DNA of 64,000 nucleotides from positions 2,914,001 to 2,978,000 of the forward strand of contig JAGTXZ010000003.1 in NCBI GenBank assembly GCA_018398575.1, read 5' to 3'. Source of the DNA: Ampelomyces quisqualis. Lineage: Eukaryota; Ascomycota; Dothideomycetes; Pleosporales; Phaeosphaeriaceae. This document shows, one piece after another, positions 30,056 through 43,603 of the stretch; within the stretch, counting starts at the first letter, position 1, and every line of letters begins with the position of its first letter. The notes beneath the pieces are model-generated. The model did not search any database, was not told the origin of the DNA, and saw only the letters and a list, made by a program, of their open reading frames with translations. Position numbers and translations under genes: made by a program.

Positions 30056-33000
30056 ATGTCCCTCGCATACAAGGTGGAGGAACTGCTTGCGCTCCGTGAC
30101 TCGGTCTCGGAATCAGCGGTGTCGATAGACAGGTTTGCGGATGAAGACGTCATCAAAGGTCAGTGAGCACCTTTCACCTTCACTTCACACCACTTCGGCC
30201 TCGCCGCATGAACCGTGCACTCCCATCGGTTGCTGTCTTGACGGGCACCAAATCACACTCCCTCGAATGGTACCAGCTACTTTCAAGCTGACACTCTGCC
30301 CTCACAGAGCACGTCCTCCGCCCGTCAGCATCTGCGTCTGCAAACCTAGCCAGCCGGTCTTCAGGCAGAAGCCTAAGGCCTCCCGTGGCACAACCGCTCG
30401 CACCAGCTGCGCCACACAAGCGACCCTCTCCGACTCCGTCGATCAAGCGTGGCAAGGCTGAAAAGCTTCTCAAGGAACACGGCAGCCCACCTGGTATGCG
30501 AGTCACTGCAGGAGGCCGGATTGTTCCCAGCGACCTTGCACCGCTCGGCACCTCACGTTACCCCGACAACACCTTCAAGCCGTTGACCCTACGCGTCACG
30601 CCAGGGAACGTCATGTCTGCACAAGCACAGCAGAGCAATAACCCCGGCCCGCGCATCGAAATCGTCGGAGGCCAACCTGTAATCATGCTCGGCGACCGCA
30701 TGTTCGCGCTTCCAGCAGTCAATCCGAATTCCACTGCCACTTTTGGGAGCGGCGTTGCCTTGGACCCTTCCACCAAACCGTCGTCAGATCCTCCAGCTCT
30801 CAACCCCCAAGGCAGCTTGTCTGGCTTGCAACTTGGTCCGTCGCGCACCGATTCAACGTCGCCGCTCGCTGGTCTAGACCTTCCGACACTCAAGGCTCAG
30901 CAGTCGCTCAAGAAGCAAGAGCTTCGCACGGTGGAGCAGACTGAAGTCTTGCAGGCTAGCCACCAGTCCGAAGGATGGCGAGTAGCCATGATTGAGAAGA
31001 AGCGAGGCCTTATTGTCGAGCTGGACGCGCTCCGCAAATCGATCACGGCCCTCGAGAATGACAACCCTTTGGCCACCCAGGCCAATGCCTTCATAGGAAC
31101 GATTGGTGCTGTACCAGGCTCTGCCCCCTTGCCGACGTTCGTCTCGCAGCTGCCACAGCCTGTTGCTCAGCCGCTGTACCCGTTTCAGCCGGCCAACGCG
31201 TTTACTCCAATGATGATGTATCAGCCACCTTATGGCGCCTTCCCAAGCTTTACTCCAACACCAACTGATCAGACTCCTTTCGTTGCACCTTCAATCAACC
31301 CAACCCACTCTCCAGGATCGGCAAGCCGTCGCTCGCATGCGATTGAGATCAAGCCGCCGCAGGAAGGATCGAATAAGCCGGCCCTGAACCCAAAGAGCCC
31401 TACATACGAGCCCGCCGCCAAATCGGGACCTACTCAGAACGGACCTCCGCCTACTCCTTCACCGCCGAAGAGGTCTCCATGGCGCACTCAAGAGGAGCAT
31501 CAGCCCAATGGAGCTCAGCGAACCCTATCCCAGAAGCCTAGCTTCTCAAGCGTCGACACCACAGACTTTTTCCCCACAAACACCCATGAACATTCTTCTA
31601 CACGGCTTGCTCCAGGTGCAAATGATACCAAGCAAGCAGCAGTTGAAAACACAGTAGTCCCGTCGACACCAGAAAAACATTGGCCTGCTTCCCCGTGGAA
31701 CGAAGGCAATTCTGGTCGCTCCAGGAAGAATGAGCCGACTTCAAAGCTCACTTCATGGCCCGAGGCATTCGGTAGACAGCAGTCGTCGTCTTCATTGCGA
31801 CAAAATGCCGCTTGTCAGCCTTCAAATGCTGTCTTTGAGAGAGCTCCGGTCATGGGCGCGTTCGCCGCTCACTCAGCCTCGAGCAATCAGGCGCTATCGC
31901 AAATCGATTTCGATCAACGTACCGTCACCGAAGAGAAATGGCCCTTCTCAAGGAAGGCGGTGGCGCATGTGCCCTCCACGTACCAAGAAGGATATCAGGC
32001 TGGATATGACCATGTTGGCATGCCAGATAGCCCTGATGTCCTTCAGGGCTACATTCAAGGTCTTTGTCACTTTCTTTCAGACGAGTCCAAGAAGATTTGT
32101 CCCGAAAATTCCGCACGCGACCTGTACGTTCGCGCTGTCGATTCGCGTACTCCATCGCTCCGGGGTCTCGTCGCTGGATCTATGCCCCATGACTCTGCCG
32201 TCAGCATGACTTTCAACCGTAGCACCGGCCTGACTACGAATCACGAGAACATACGATCAAGCAAGGACAGCTTTTCCGCCAATGCGCATCGAGACTCTCC
32301 TTGTAGCCCTCAAGGATCTGTCAAGGGTGTCCAGAATCCTTACTCTTTCCTCAATGAAGCTGCGTACCTGGCACGCCAGCGCAACGTTTCGAGCGTGCAG
32401 TATCCTAATCCTACCAGCAATGCCTCTGACAAGATCTTGTTGGGTCGGCAGATGGTATCTCGGGAGAATGAGCTGGACCAGTCAAGTCAGGACAAAGGTA
32501 TTGCAGCACGCGCAGATGCGTCATTCGCCAACGGTAGCTTCGCGCCACGGTTTTCAGGTGCCCAGCTCCAGAACCGTGGCTATAACACACCTCTATCGGC
32601 CCAGCGTTTCTATCCAACACCGAAGGAGATGACTCCTAACGGCTTTGGTGGCGAGTCTGCACCTGGCATGCGGCCGTTTGCTGACCATCGCCTATCAGGG
32701 CTGGACGGAGCTATGGACGACTTGGCAGACCTGGTGTTGGAGACGAGCGTCAACGAAAAGCGCACCTCTACCGAGATTCGGCCTGCCGAAGCATGCAAGA
32801 CTACTGAGATTGAAGCTGAAGAGCCCACTGCATCGTGCTTCAAGCCATCCGGTGGTAAAGGCAAGCAGAAGGCCGCCACCTCTCCGGAAAAGTCTTCTGG
32901 AAATGCCCGAGACAGTAATGTATCATCTCCAAACCCACCGGGCTCGCCAAAGAAGTCTGGGGACCACTCACCAGCAAAGGCCAAGCTTGAGCATGTCACC

Positions 33001-33156
33001 AACAAATTCAGGCGCAACAACAGGAAGGACGATCCCCGTACCATGTCCCCCGAGGACAAGATGAGGCGGTCGGACAAGTGGCGACATCGTTTTCAGGCCT
33101 TGAAGAGGACAGAACTCGAGGAGATCGAGGCACATCGCAGGAACACGCGGAACTGA
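30056..33156 (+). CDS. large disordered protein with an N-terminal eIF4E-binding motif (983 aa)
   Basis: Exon 1 (30056-30158) and exon 2 (30308-33156) flank a 149-bp intron (GTCAGT...CTCACAG, branch CTGAC). The N-terminus MSLAYKVEELLALRDSVSES contains YKVEELL, which fits the canonical eIF4E-binding consensus YxxxxL-phi. The same arrangement at the very N-terminus is seen in 4E-T-type translational repressors. The remainder is mostly disordered and rich in Pro, Ser, Asn and Gln. It has one helical/coiled-coil stretch around residues 230-275 (LKAQQSLKKQELRTVEQTEV) and a basic C-terminus (RRSDKWRHRFQALKRTELEE). A role as an eIF4E-binding translational regulator is inferred from the motif alone; no other domain is recognised. 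Confidence 0.8.
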
Positions 33157-33923
33157 GCAGCAATGGACTAGTTTTCGCTGTGGCACTTCCGCGCATGTGA
33201 CATTGGATACAACGCCGACGTTTTCGACTCCCTATCTGGTTGATTTGCCCGGCCTCTATCGCAGCACGGCTATCGACTTTGCCCCCGCGTCACATACACT
33301 ACTCTTACAGCATTGCAAATGCATCCTTTACGCCTCGATGGTATCGATAATCGCTAATATGGGCAGAGGAAGCTGCAGGCATGGATTGATCATGATCTTA
33401 CTTTTCCTTCACATAGACTCTGTTTGGCGCTGGCGGCATGGGGGACGGTTGTGGACAGACTCGATGGATGTTTCCAGCTCAGCTTCCCATTTCTTCCCCG
33501 TGACGTCTTGCACCGTTCAAGTCTTCAACATTTGTATAACTAGCTAGGCGATATATCCCATTGATTGTATTGTAATCTAAGACAACAACCCACATATTCG
33601 GGATTCCTCTAAAAGACCATATATGTCGGTGATGTGGTGGTGAGAACAAACAGTCGACCACAGATTACATTTCTCGGTTTCTGCTATGGCCGAGGCCCAG
33701 AGACAGAAAAAGCGGAGTATATCGTAATATTGAGATTAGAGTTGAGAGGCTCAAATAAGTGAGGCGGCTCGAGCTATCTACAGGCCGGCAGCACCAAGAC
33801 ACTACCGGTAAGCACAAATGGGAGATCCTTGATGGAAACTCCATATCCTGATTCTTTTGTCGCAGTTTCTACCAAGCACCGAACGCCTAGTGATTCGAGA
33901 TCTATCGCTACTGTACATATACT
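33157..33923. other. intergenic between convergent genes
   Basis: The 3' flanks of the plus-strand eIF4E-motif gene and the minus-strand ABC transporter. I see no gene; the open frames are short and unsupported. Confidence 0.5.
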
Positions 33924-36900
33924 CTAGCCAGCTCTGAGTAGGCGGAGTAGCTTTCCAATTCCAAAGGAATAGCCCTTGACCCTGACCGTCCAAACAAAGA
34001 AGTAAACCAAGGCCCAGTTACTGACGCAAAAAGCCATGAAAATACCGAGATACGGCCACTTGACATGCGCGCCCAGATTCAAAGTAGCCAGGTAATCGTT
34101 TCCGGTCGTGTACGGGCAATACGCGCACTGTCCAGCGTCGATGCCAGCCGTGGTGCTGGGCAAGAGGTAGCCGCCCATCTGCGCGACAAAAGCGCCTGCG
34201 TAGCTCTCGCACGTCTCGCCCGGCGGGGTCAAGAAGCGCGCTGACTCTTCGAGGGTGCATTGCACGGGCTGGCCGTCTAGAACGGCGGAAACGATGCCTC
34301 CGGCCCAGTACGTTGATGGCGTGGCATAGTACAGAAAGTAGCGCCAGGGCGAGGGCATTTGGGCCCAGGGGCGCACGAGGCCGCAGAAGAGAGCGAATAT
34401 GACGAAGAAGGTTGGGAGGATCTGGTGGGTTGTTAGTGACTTTCTTCTTCTTCTTCTTCTTCTCTTTCTTTCTTCTTCTTCTTCTTCTTCTTCTTCTTCT
34501 TCTTCTTCTTCTTCTTCTTCTTCTCCAAAGGACATGGAGATGGAGATATAAGTACTGAGTGAATTAATGACTTACATTACTGATAACCGTATAACTCGGG
34601 GCCCACGCACAAATCCACTGGCCCCAGCTCGCCTGGTACACGTGAAACGTCAACGTCATCAGGAACACGTATCCCGCGGTCCCACTGTCCATTGGCAAGC
34701 CAGTGGGGTAATACCACAGCAAGAAATACAGCACGGATTGGAGCGCCGCGTACGGTAATTCCGCGACAATTTGCGCCGTGGAAAAGGCTACCCAGCCGTA
34801 GATCCTGGAGGGATACTCGCGGGCGAGCCAGAGGTTCATGTTTGAGTAGAATTTGGGCAGGATGGCGTTGACGATGCATGAGGGGACGATTGCCAGGATA
34901 AAGCATGTGAAGATGCGGTCTTGTAGGTCGGTGATGGTGTTTCCGAGCTGGTAGAATGTGAAGCCTGTGAAGAGACCGATTATCACGGATACAAAGACTT
35001 TGCCGTAGACGTACGAGGGGTCACGCCAGTGTTGCAGCAGCACGCGCTTGGTCAGGAGATACATTTGCTCTGGCACCGGGGCAGCAAATTCGGTGGCGAA
35101 TGGGGCCGCAGGGTTGGATGCTCCGAGGTGGGAGAGCCGCGATATTTCTGCTGACACGGCGGCGCGCTCGGGGGATGCGAGCCATTGTGCGTTCCAGTCG
35201 ATGGAAGTGCCGTCGGCCCCTTTGGTCCCGCGGATGGCGGTCTCGAGGATAAATTCTGCTATGTTCATTGTTGGCGGGCAGGGGGCGCCGCGGCGGGAGA
35301 AGTACTCGACAATGGTAGCGCCGTCGAGCCCAATGTCGCCAAAGTAGAATGTCTTGCCACCGGGGTTGAGGGCGAGGACCATGTCAAATTGTTCGAAGAG
35401 GATGGACGAGGGCTGGTGGATGGTGCAGATGATGGCTTGACCGGCGCGGGTGAGTTTCTTGAGGAAATGGACGATTGAGAAGGCCGATTGGCTGTCGATT
35501 CCGGATGTAGGTTCATCGAGGAAGAGGAGAGTTGGTTTCGCGACGAGTTCTACGCCAATGGTGGTTCGCTTGCGCACGTCGACTCCGAGGCTAGAGATGA
35601 CGGCATCCTGGACGTCCTCTAATTCAAGTAATTCCAGGACTTTGTCAACGTACGCTAGCTTTTCCGACATGGGTATATGTCGATCTTGGCGGAGTATCGC
35701 GGAGAATACAAGTGCTTCGCGGATAGTTGCGGTTCCGTCATGAATGTCCATCTGCTCGCAGAAGCCGGTACTTCTTTTGAAGGATGCAGTGAGTGGGTGA
35801 CCATTGGCTAACATATCTCCTGTGACGACTCCGACTCTTTGACGTTGAGATAGAACGTTCAAGAGGGTTGTCTTGCCGGCGCCAGAAGCACCCATCAAGG
35901 CAATCATCACACCAGGTTTGGCATATCCGGAGACTTTGCTGAGAAGTTGCTTCTCGCCGCCTTCAATCGGTACTGTATAGTCGACATCTTGCCATGTGAA
36001 CACATTGTCGATCTCGGAGAGTTTCCCAATATGCTCTTGCTGATGAGATTCTTGCTGGTAGAGGGCTTGTCGATGTCCTTTCACCTCCTCATCTGGGACA
36101 CGTTTTGCAAGAGCCTTGGTCCGCGCCGTCTTCGTGTACTGCATGCCTCCAGCGTTTTGTTCAGGGAAGGCGAAGATCTCAGCGATGATTGCCGAAAGCA
36201 AAGTGTAGACGATGAGAAAGGCGAGCATCACTCCAAAATTTCGCCATAAATCGGTCCGATGGTAGTCGTACGCTGTGTTCATGTAGTCCTCTCCTGTAAC
36301 GACAAGATTGTTGACACCAGATCCTTGGAGTAGGCAGCCTTGGTAGTTTGGGTCGATGCCAGGGCCACGAGGTATGCGGTTGCTCTCAGCGCATATCATT
36401 TTCCGCCCAGAAAATTCGTTGCTGAACACAGCCTCGAAAGCATTTGCGATCGGATTGGGCCAATGGAGCTAGGAGGGTTAACAAGCTAGTTTTGTTCTTT
36501 TGAGAACGGAGCTTACGTACCCATCCAAACCAAGGGGAGTTTTTGAACAGTTGTCGCTTCGGCATTACATAACCATTGAAGATAATCTGTACTGTAAGCC
36601 TTTTGATGTCTAGTTAAACACAAGATGTGACTGACCATGATGTTAAACCCGACACCACTGAATCGAACAGCATCGTCAATAGTTGGAGAAACTGACGCGA
36701 ACAGTCTGTACAGTGCCGTGGTGCAGAAAGTGTTGGTAAACACAAACAGAAAGTAAATCCAAAACTTTCCAGCATTAACATCGAAGCTAGCCATGAAGTA
36801 CATGACAATCGAGAACAACGACGTCTCCGCCAGCAAGACCGGCGCATCAGCTATTGCTCGTGCGATAGCCAGTGCCGAAGGTCGATAGAAGGCGTAGTCT

Positions 36901-38658
36901 TTGTGGCGCTGAACAATCGTTCTTCCACTCACTGCTTTCATCAATTCTGGCAGTTGCACCCAACCGAGGAAAAGGATGGAGAAGAAAATACCGCCTCCAC
37001 GACCGAATGCTCCCGAAGTATCTTCTGCCGCACCATAGAAAAGCGAGCCTACAACGAACGCGTTTAGTAAGATGACCCACGTCTTTGTGTATATAGCCTC
37101 CCAGTCGTTGAAGAGCAGCCAAAACTCGCGTTTCGTGCAGTTGACCACCTGGCGGTAGAAACTGACTGTGTATAGTGATTCATCCCGAGCATATTTACTC
37201 TTGGACTCTATAACAGCTTGCTGGAAATCTGACACATTGCTGTGTTGAGATGGATGTGCTTCGTAGTCCCGGACATCTTTCAGTACGTTCTGGTACGCTG
37301 ATGATGAAAGGTACGCTTCTCTGAGCTCAGCGGCAGTACGGGGCGCTTTCAGTTCGTAACCTGCGCGCACGCGACGAGCGATGGGATCTGTTACCGAGGT
37401 CAAGAAATCGGCGGTGGTCATGCGGTCCGGGCAATGGAAACCGAGATCGACAAAGTACTGCTTGGCTTGGGCTACAGGCCCTTGGTAGACGCATTTGCCA
37501 GAGTCTAGAAGCATGACTTTGTCGAAGAGGTTGTAGATGCTTTCTCCTGTTTGGTAGAGTGCGACAAGGGTGGTACGATTGCTAATGTCCGTCATAGTAC
37601 GGAGCGATCGAGCGAAGTCAAGGGCGGTGGAGCTGTCAAGACCCTGTATACAGGTATCAGCGATATGAAATGACCCGCGGTGAAGCAGCAAAAGAGAATA
37701 CTAACTCTTGTGCTATTATCCCAGCAGACTACGTTCGCTTTGCTCGTGAGTGTTTCGATAATTGATACCTGTCACTATTAGTACGAACACGACTCGAAGC
37801 TGGGCATATACATACTCGTTTTCTTTCTCCGCCACTGACCCCTCGCAAAAAGGCGTCGCCGACGAAAGTATTTTTTGCGTGACTAAGACCAAACATGCGC
37901 AGCAAAGCTTTGGCAATGTGAGGAACAGTATGTTCATCGCTCTTCTTCGTCTTGTTCCACAGCGCGAAGACCACTGTGCGCCATACCGATAGCGCTGGGA
38001 AATGAACGTCGTCCTCTGAACAGTAAACAACCTCACCACGATAGCGACTCGATTGCTGCTCAGCAGGTATGTGTCCATAATGAATTGTGCCCTTGACCCC
38101 AGAGTAGGTCTTGCGGTCGTTTGCAATGGTCTTCAGGAAGGTAGTGCAGCCTGAACCTGGACGGCCAAGCACAAGCATCATCTCTCCGTCTCGAACACTG
38201 CCGGTAAAGCCGGAGAGGATGGTGGTGGGTGTTTTGGTGGAGCTCAGTATGGGTATCCAGCGGGAAAGTATCCTGTAAAGATCGGGGCCAAACGTGCCGA
38301 TGACTGCATCGGGAAAGGTCTTGATGAAACTGAAAGTAGATCCGGTTCCTTCGACAGCCACGTCTTTCCTATAATGTTGTCAGAAACCTGGTACACTGGT
38401 GTAGTGGTGAGTCCACACTTGCCAGATAACACCAAGCCGTTTCTGAGATCGGCCTCCCGATCTCTTTTCCAAAAGTCCTAGCTTCAAGAAATGCTCAAGA
38501 TCGAAGTCCTCTTCATCCGAATTGGAAGAGGTGCTTTTCTCATACTTCGGTTCTGGAGTAATGTCGGGGCCTGAAGAGTCTTGAACGTCCCTCAATGTGA
38601 TTGTAGAGTCATCGGGGGTCTCTATATCTTTCTCGTTCCGATCGCAGTTGGACCGCAT
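33924..38658 (-). CDS. PDR-type (ABC-G) full-size ABC transporter (1439 aa)
   Basis: Seven exons: 38658-38423, 38368-37816, 37768-37706, 37643-36636, 36586-36518, 36468-34576 and 34421-33924. Layout is (NBD-TMD) twice, the fungal pleiotropic drug resistance order. NBD1 has the PDR-style Walker A GRPGSGCTTF, a canonical signature VSGGERKR and a degenerate Walker B (VVCWDNSTRGLDSS). NBD2 has canonical GASGAGKTTLLNV and LLFLDEPTSGID but a degenerate signature (GVDVRKRTTIGVE). This asymmetry is typical of PDR pumps, which export hydrophobic compounds across the plasma membrane. Six membrane helices follow each NBD, and the last external loop is Cys-containing. Intron 1 appears to use a GC donor (GCAAGT). 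Intron 6 (154 bp) holds a long GAA microsatellite. All joins keep frame. Confidence 0.92.
34442..34524. repeat. TTC/GAA microsatellite inside an intron of the ABC transporter
   Basis: The plus strand reads about 25 TTC units interrupted once by CTCTTTCTTTC. On the transcript this is a GAA tract within the last intron (34575-34422), making that intron about three times longer than its neighbours. Such tracts are length-variable. Confidence 0.9.
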
Positions 38659-40899
38659 TTTCGCTGTTCGAACTGAGTGAAGTCGTGTCAGCGGATAGAA
38701 ACACTCGTTGAATTCCTGACACGCACTGCAGTCAATGTCGTTGTAATGGGCATTGAGGACTTGGAGGGACGACCAAAGTACGTTCAGAAGTCAGAAAATG
38801 TATTGCGACATGTTGAGTCGGACATTTTCGCCCAATAGCACGGCTTACAAACAAACTATCCGTAAGGAGTTGAAGTGAGCATGAAAGCCACCCCTGAAGG
38901 CTACTGCCGAGCTGCAAGATAAGCAGGTACCATGCATCAAGCATTGTCCGGACTGTTTTACCAGATGCGACTTTGGAAGTGGGTCTCCAGCACGTTGAGT
39001 GGACGTTACTGTGGCGTAAGCATGTAGGACGTCCGGAGTCGGGGAGCATATGTCCCAGGATGAGCGATAAGTGCAGCATTCATCATGTCCTCAAGAAATA
39101 CGCAAGCTAAGTTTATGGATGCTTTTTTTCGACGTTGAGGCTTTCGATTTCCACGGCTGAGGTCGGACTGAGGTAGCACTTCCGATTCCTCGAACTTTGC
39201 TCTTTCATTCTCGTTCAAACTCGGCAGCACCACGCTGCTAATCAACAGAATTGATCGTTAACTTGCACAACGTCTTGACCGGCTCTATAATTAGAAGATA
39301 CTCCGTCGGCCCGCTCCGCAGTCAGCTGTCTACTCGAAAAGCTTCAGAGGCTCTGCACACGTGTATGGGTTCTCAGTCATGTCGCCTGAACTTTCTGGAG
39401 TTAATCGGATCTAATTGATATCGTCGTTTCACCGGTACGATCAACAGCGACGTGCACCGATTCGCGCACAAAGCCACAAGCATCGGTGGAGTTGGTACTC
39501 GCCAAGCTGCGTGGGCAAGGGTGTGAAAGCACTGGGAGCCTAGCGTTGTCAGTAAGGGGTCCCGGGTAGGATGGTTTTGGGTCAGGAGTTTCCGGAGTAC
39601 GCTTACGGCTGTGACTAAAGGAGGCGACTTATGTACGAGAAGCAAGCCAGTCACCCAGTGTATAAGCTCCGCTTAGTTTGTGGGAACGGGTAAGGAGTAC
39701 TTGTATCCGAATTTGCGGGCCCCAGCTCAGCAAAAGATGCTTGCCCAATTCCTCACGTCTTTCGAATTGTTCCACGTACTACATTACGATTTTGCGCACT
39801 GCCTCGGCAATTACGTGGGCTGATTGCGGATCTCCACGACACCCTGGCATAGCCGCGATCCGACAATGGCGCATTGCGATATACAAACGCGTTACCGATA
39901 GCTTCAACGAAGCTCTTCACACTTCAGTTGTGCTTCAATGTGGCTTTGACTAGCACCATGGCGACGTTCATATCGCGTCTGCGTCTCAGGACTCGTCACA
40001 TGGCGAGTTGCCGTGTGGGCACCGTGCTAATCTCACAGGAAACACTGAGCTCAAGATTGATATGGCGCAGACAAGGAGATGGTCGATGAAGTCGAGAAGG
40101 CATGCAGCGGTGGTGAAGCCTGAAGGTCTTAGGTGGGCATACACAGCTAGCCAATTGCGGTTAGCTTTGCGTCGCAGGGCACCTACCTACTGTGTAGTAC
40201 TTATGTAATATGTACATGGCCTGCGCCGCAGAGGACGCGTGCAATGGATCGTTGCTGCCATGTCGACGATGACGTGCCGTCTCTGGCATTGCTGATAAAT
40301 CGAGGCCTTGGTCATCGTGCGGGGCGACGGAACGGTTTCTACCGAGTGCATACAGGAGCAGCAGCTTTGGCGACGGGTTTGAGTCTTGACAGGTGTCAGC
40401 AGAGGAGCAGCGCTTGGACATGCGGCGTGATTGTGATGCAAACAACAGAGTGAATTGGCTGCTGGCTTGCGGGCTTGCGTGACTTCCCGTCCCCACCTCG
40501 CACCTTCCCCGATCCATCATTCGCCGCTGCCCGCTACAGAAACCTCACCAGCACATCTCACGGCTCTGGCTGCCCGTCGTGTTCCAGGTCCAACCGTCCA
40601 AGACGCCCTGTTCAGCCAGTCGAGAGACTCACATTCCTCTCCGGCGCCGTTTTCCCCGGGCGACATTCTTTCACGCCAGCGGCCAGACCAGCCACTCCCC
40701 GCCTGCGCTCAAGCCACTCCCACTCTCGACCACCCAGGCCGTCCCTGCACCCCGACAGCACCCAGCGCGCTATGGCCCAGTGACCCACTCGTCACGACAT
40801 CCACGCTCGCATCTGCGCCTCCACCGTCTCTACGGAGCGACGCTGCTGTCCTGCTCCTTCCGTCGTCTACCCCGGCAGCTGCTGTGTTGTGTCACCGCT
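38659..40899. other. 2.2-kb region without a recognisable gene
   Basis: Between the start of the ABC transporter (minus) and the start of the kinase (plus). It must contain both promoters. I find no open frame with family resemblance, no tRNA and no clear transposon. The part nearest the kinase (about 40480-40890) is C-rich on the plus strand and looks like a long 5' leader. Confidence 0.5.
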
Positions 40900-42942
40900 A
40901 TGACGCAGCTCTTCAGCTCCTCCGCCTCCACCCACACCAACATGACCGAGAAGCGCACCTTTTCGGGCGCCTCGCTGTCCACGAACAGGCCGGTCCACGC
41001 GACAAACAGCCATGTGTCGCAACGGATCAAGAATTTCTTCCGCATCAACAGCAGCAACGACCCCCGCAAGCTCTCGGACGAGGGCAATGGCACTGCACCA
41101 TCCAAGAACGAGAAATCCGGCTTCCGGCAGTCGAGATTCATGCCGCACATCTCGCGCAATCGCTCCCAGACGGTTGCCAGCGAAGGCAACCCACTAGATG
41201 ATGCTGTATCGCCGACGGCCCACGCCAACCCTTACTTTGCCCACCAGGGCCCTCCCGCTTTGCGCCATCACAACGAAGGTAGCGTATCCCCACCTCCCCC
41301 AGATACCCCAGTAATAACGAGAACGAAAGCCGACGGCGGAAGCGGAGATGCCACCACAGCCGGGAAGGAAGAGTTGGCGAGGAAACTGCGTCGGGTAGCA
41401 TCCGCACCAAACGCACAGGGACTCTTTGCATCTGGCAAGTCGACGGAACGACCGCAGACTGCCGAACTTGGCAAGCAGCCCGTTCTGCATCATCCCAACT
41501 CGTCTACATTGAGCATGGTGGATACCGTCCAGCCCGACCCCAACACTCTTTCCATACCTGTCGAAAACGGCAATTCGATCCCCACACCAGGCCAGATCCG
41601 CCAGTCTGTTGCTTTTCGCCGAACGTACAGCTCCAACTCGATCAAAGTCAGGAACGTCGAGGTAGGCCCAGGAAGTTTTGACAAGATCAAGCTCATTGGC
41701 AAGGGCGATGTCGGCAAAGTCTATCTTGTGCGAGAAAAGAAGTCGAGCAGATTATACGCCATGAAGGGTAAGCAATTTCGCATCACCACAAAACCTGCCA
41801 TTAACGCATTTCAGTACTGAGCAAGAAGGAGATGATCAAGCGAAACAAGATCAAGCGCGCATTGGCCGAACAAGAGATCCTGGCGACGAGCAACCATCCC
41901 TTTATTGTTACCCTATACCACTCCTTCCAGTCTGAAGACCACCTCTACCTTTGCATGGAATACTGTAGCGGTGGCGAGTTTTTCCGCGCCCTTCAGACCC
42001 GGCCGAACAAGTGTGTCGATGAGGATGCTGCACGCTTCTATGCTGCCGAGGTTACTGCTGCTTTGGAATACCTGCATCTGATGGGCTTCATCTACCGCGA
42101 TTTGAAGCCGGAGAACATTCTGCTTCATCAGTCTGGCCACATCATGTTGTCAGATTTCGATTTGTCGAAGCAATCTGACACTGGCGGTCGTCCCACCATG
42201 ATCCTCAGCGGCCGGAGTGGCACTTCCTCGAACAATTTACCCACCATCGACACCAAATCCTGCATAGCCAACTTTAGGACGAATTCTTTCGTAGGAACGG
42301 AGGAGTACATCGCGCCCGAGGTCATCAAAGGCTGTGGACACACCAGCGCCGTCGATTGGTGGACTCTCGGCATCTTGATTTACGAGATGCTGTACGGCAC
42401 GACACCTTTCAAAGGCAAGAACCGCAACGCGACTTTTGCCAACATCTTGAGGGATGAGGTTCCGTTTCCCGAAGGATCCGGATCACCTATAGTGACAAAG
42501 TAAGCGTCAGCAGATTATGTGCAATAGACTTCAACTGACATGACGCAGTAATTGCAAGGGCATCATCCGAAAATTGCTCATCAAAGATGAAACTCGTCGA
42601 CTTGGTTCGCGCGCTGGAGCGTCTGACATAAAAACTAATCCTTTTTTCAAGCAAACGCAGTGGGCGCTCTTGCGTCACATGAAGCCGCCAATTGTGCCGC
42701 ATCAGGGAGCAGGTGTTGAAACACCCAACTTCCGCAACGTCAAAGAGAGTCACAGTGTGGACATTGGAGCCTCAAAGGTCAAGGGCGTTCCACTCGACTC
42801 TGGTCTAGCTACGCCCAAGGGTGAACTTGCCGATCCGTTCGAAGAGTTCAACAGCGTAACTCTGCATCATGACGGGGACGACCATCATCAAGGCCCAAAC
42901 CACGAGTACATCACACCACAGAGCTCGATTTCACATCGATAG
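40900..42942 (+). CDS. AGC-family Ser/Thr kinase, NRC-2/Fpk1 type (648 aa)
   Basis: Exons 40900-41767, 41815-42499 and 42549-42942. The start chosen is the first in-frame ATG; a second at 40942 (MTEKRTFSG) is possible. The N-terminal ~245 residues are Ser/Pro-rich. The kinase domain has a Gly loop (LIGKGDVGKVYLV, with Asp replacing the second Gly), the Lys in YAMKVLSKKEM, HRD replaced by YRDLKPENILL, and DFDLSK in place of DFG. A 40-residue insertion follows, then FVGTEEYIAPEV. The YRD, DFD and long insertion are typical of fungal NRC-2/Fpk1/KIN82 kinases, which in yeast phosphorylate lipid flippases and in Neurospora affect the switch between growth and conidiation. The AGC C-terminal tail follows. 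Confidence 0.88.
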
Positions 42943-43603
42943 GTTCGACGTTGATTCACACCCTCTATTCGAAACGTCCCGAAACTGTGGACACTTGCAT
43001 CATCCGTCTTTACCTGGGAGGCGTTTTGTGCACGAATCCCGGCTCCACTCTTTCAGTATGGTGTTGGAGACATTTGGGTCTCATTTCACGGGAGTGGCGT
43101 TTATTGAGGCATCATACTTCAATCCAGCGCCAGATCAACATTTCATCTTCTTGGCGTTCGTACACGCAAAGGTACGCTTTCGAAGGAACAAGCACGGTTT
43201 GAGGGCGTTGTAGCTTGGACAATGAAGGAACTGACATCACTGGCGAGGATGTGACGAATTCTCGAACGCAAAAGTAGAGACTATTGAACATACAGCCGTG
43301 CCAGGCAAGTCGAACTGTAACAAACCCAAGGCGAAGTGAAATGCTTGTGATCATCGAGTGCACTGACCACTCGGAAGTCGCGTCTTCCCCGCAACAGCGC
43401 CAACGAGCTCGAGCAACAACGCGACCAAATCACTCCACCTGCAACCCAGCGCCAATTGACTCCCTGACCCGAGTCCAAATCTCAACACGACCTCCTCCAA
43501 CTCTGCGTCCCACTGCCATCGCCAGCTTACAGGCAAGCGTCCCCCACTAGCACCCCAACACAACCAAAACTCGTCGCTACCCACGCACGAGTCGACAAAC
43601 AAA
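42943..43603. other. intergenic between kinase and Dad3
   Basis: No gene recognised. It holds the 3' end of the kinase transcript and the promoter of the small Dad3 gene. Confidence 0.5.

Noticed and set aside
39006..39245. Small minus-strand frame with a basic cluster (NRKPQRRKK) that might suggest a bZIP
   Set aside because: No leucine zipper follows and no exons connect to it.
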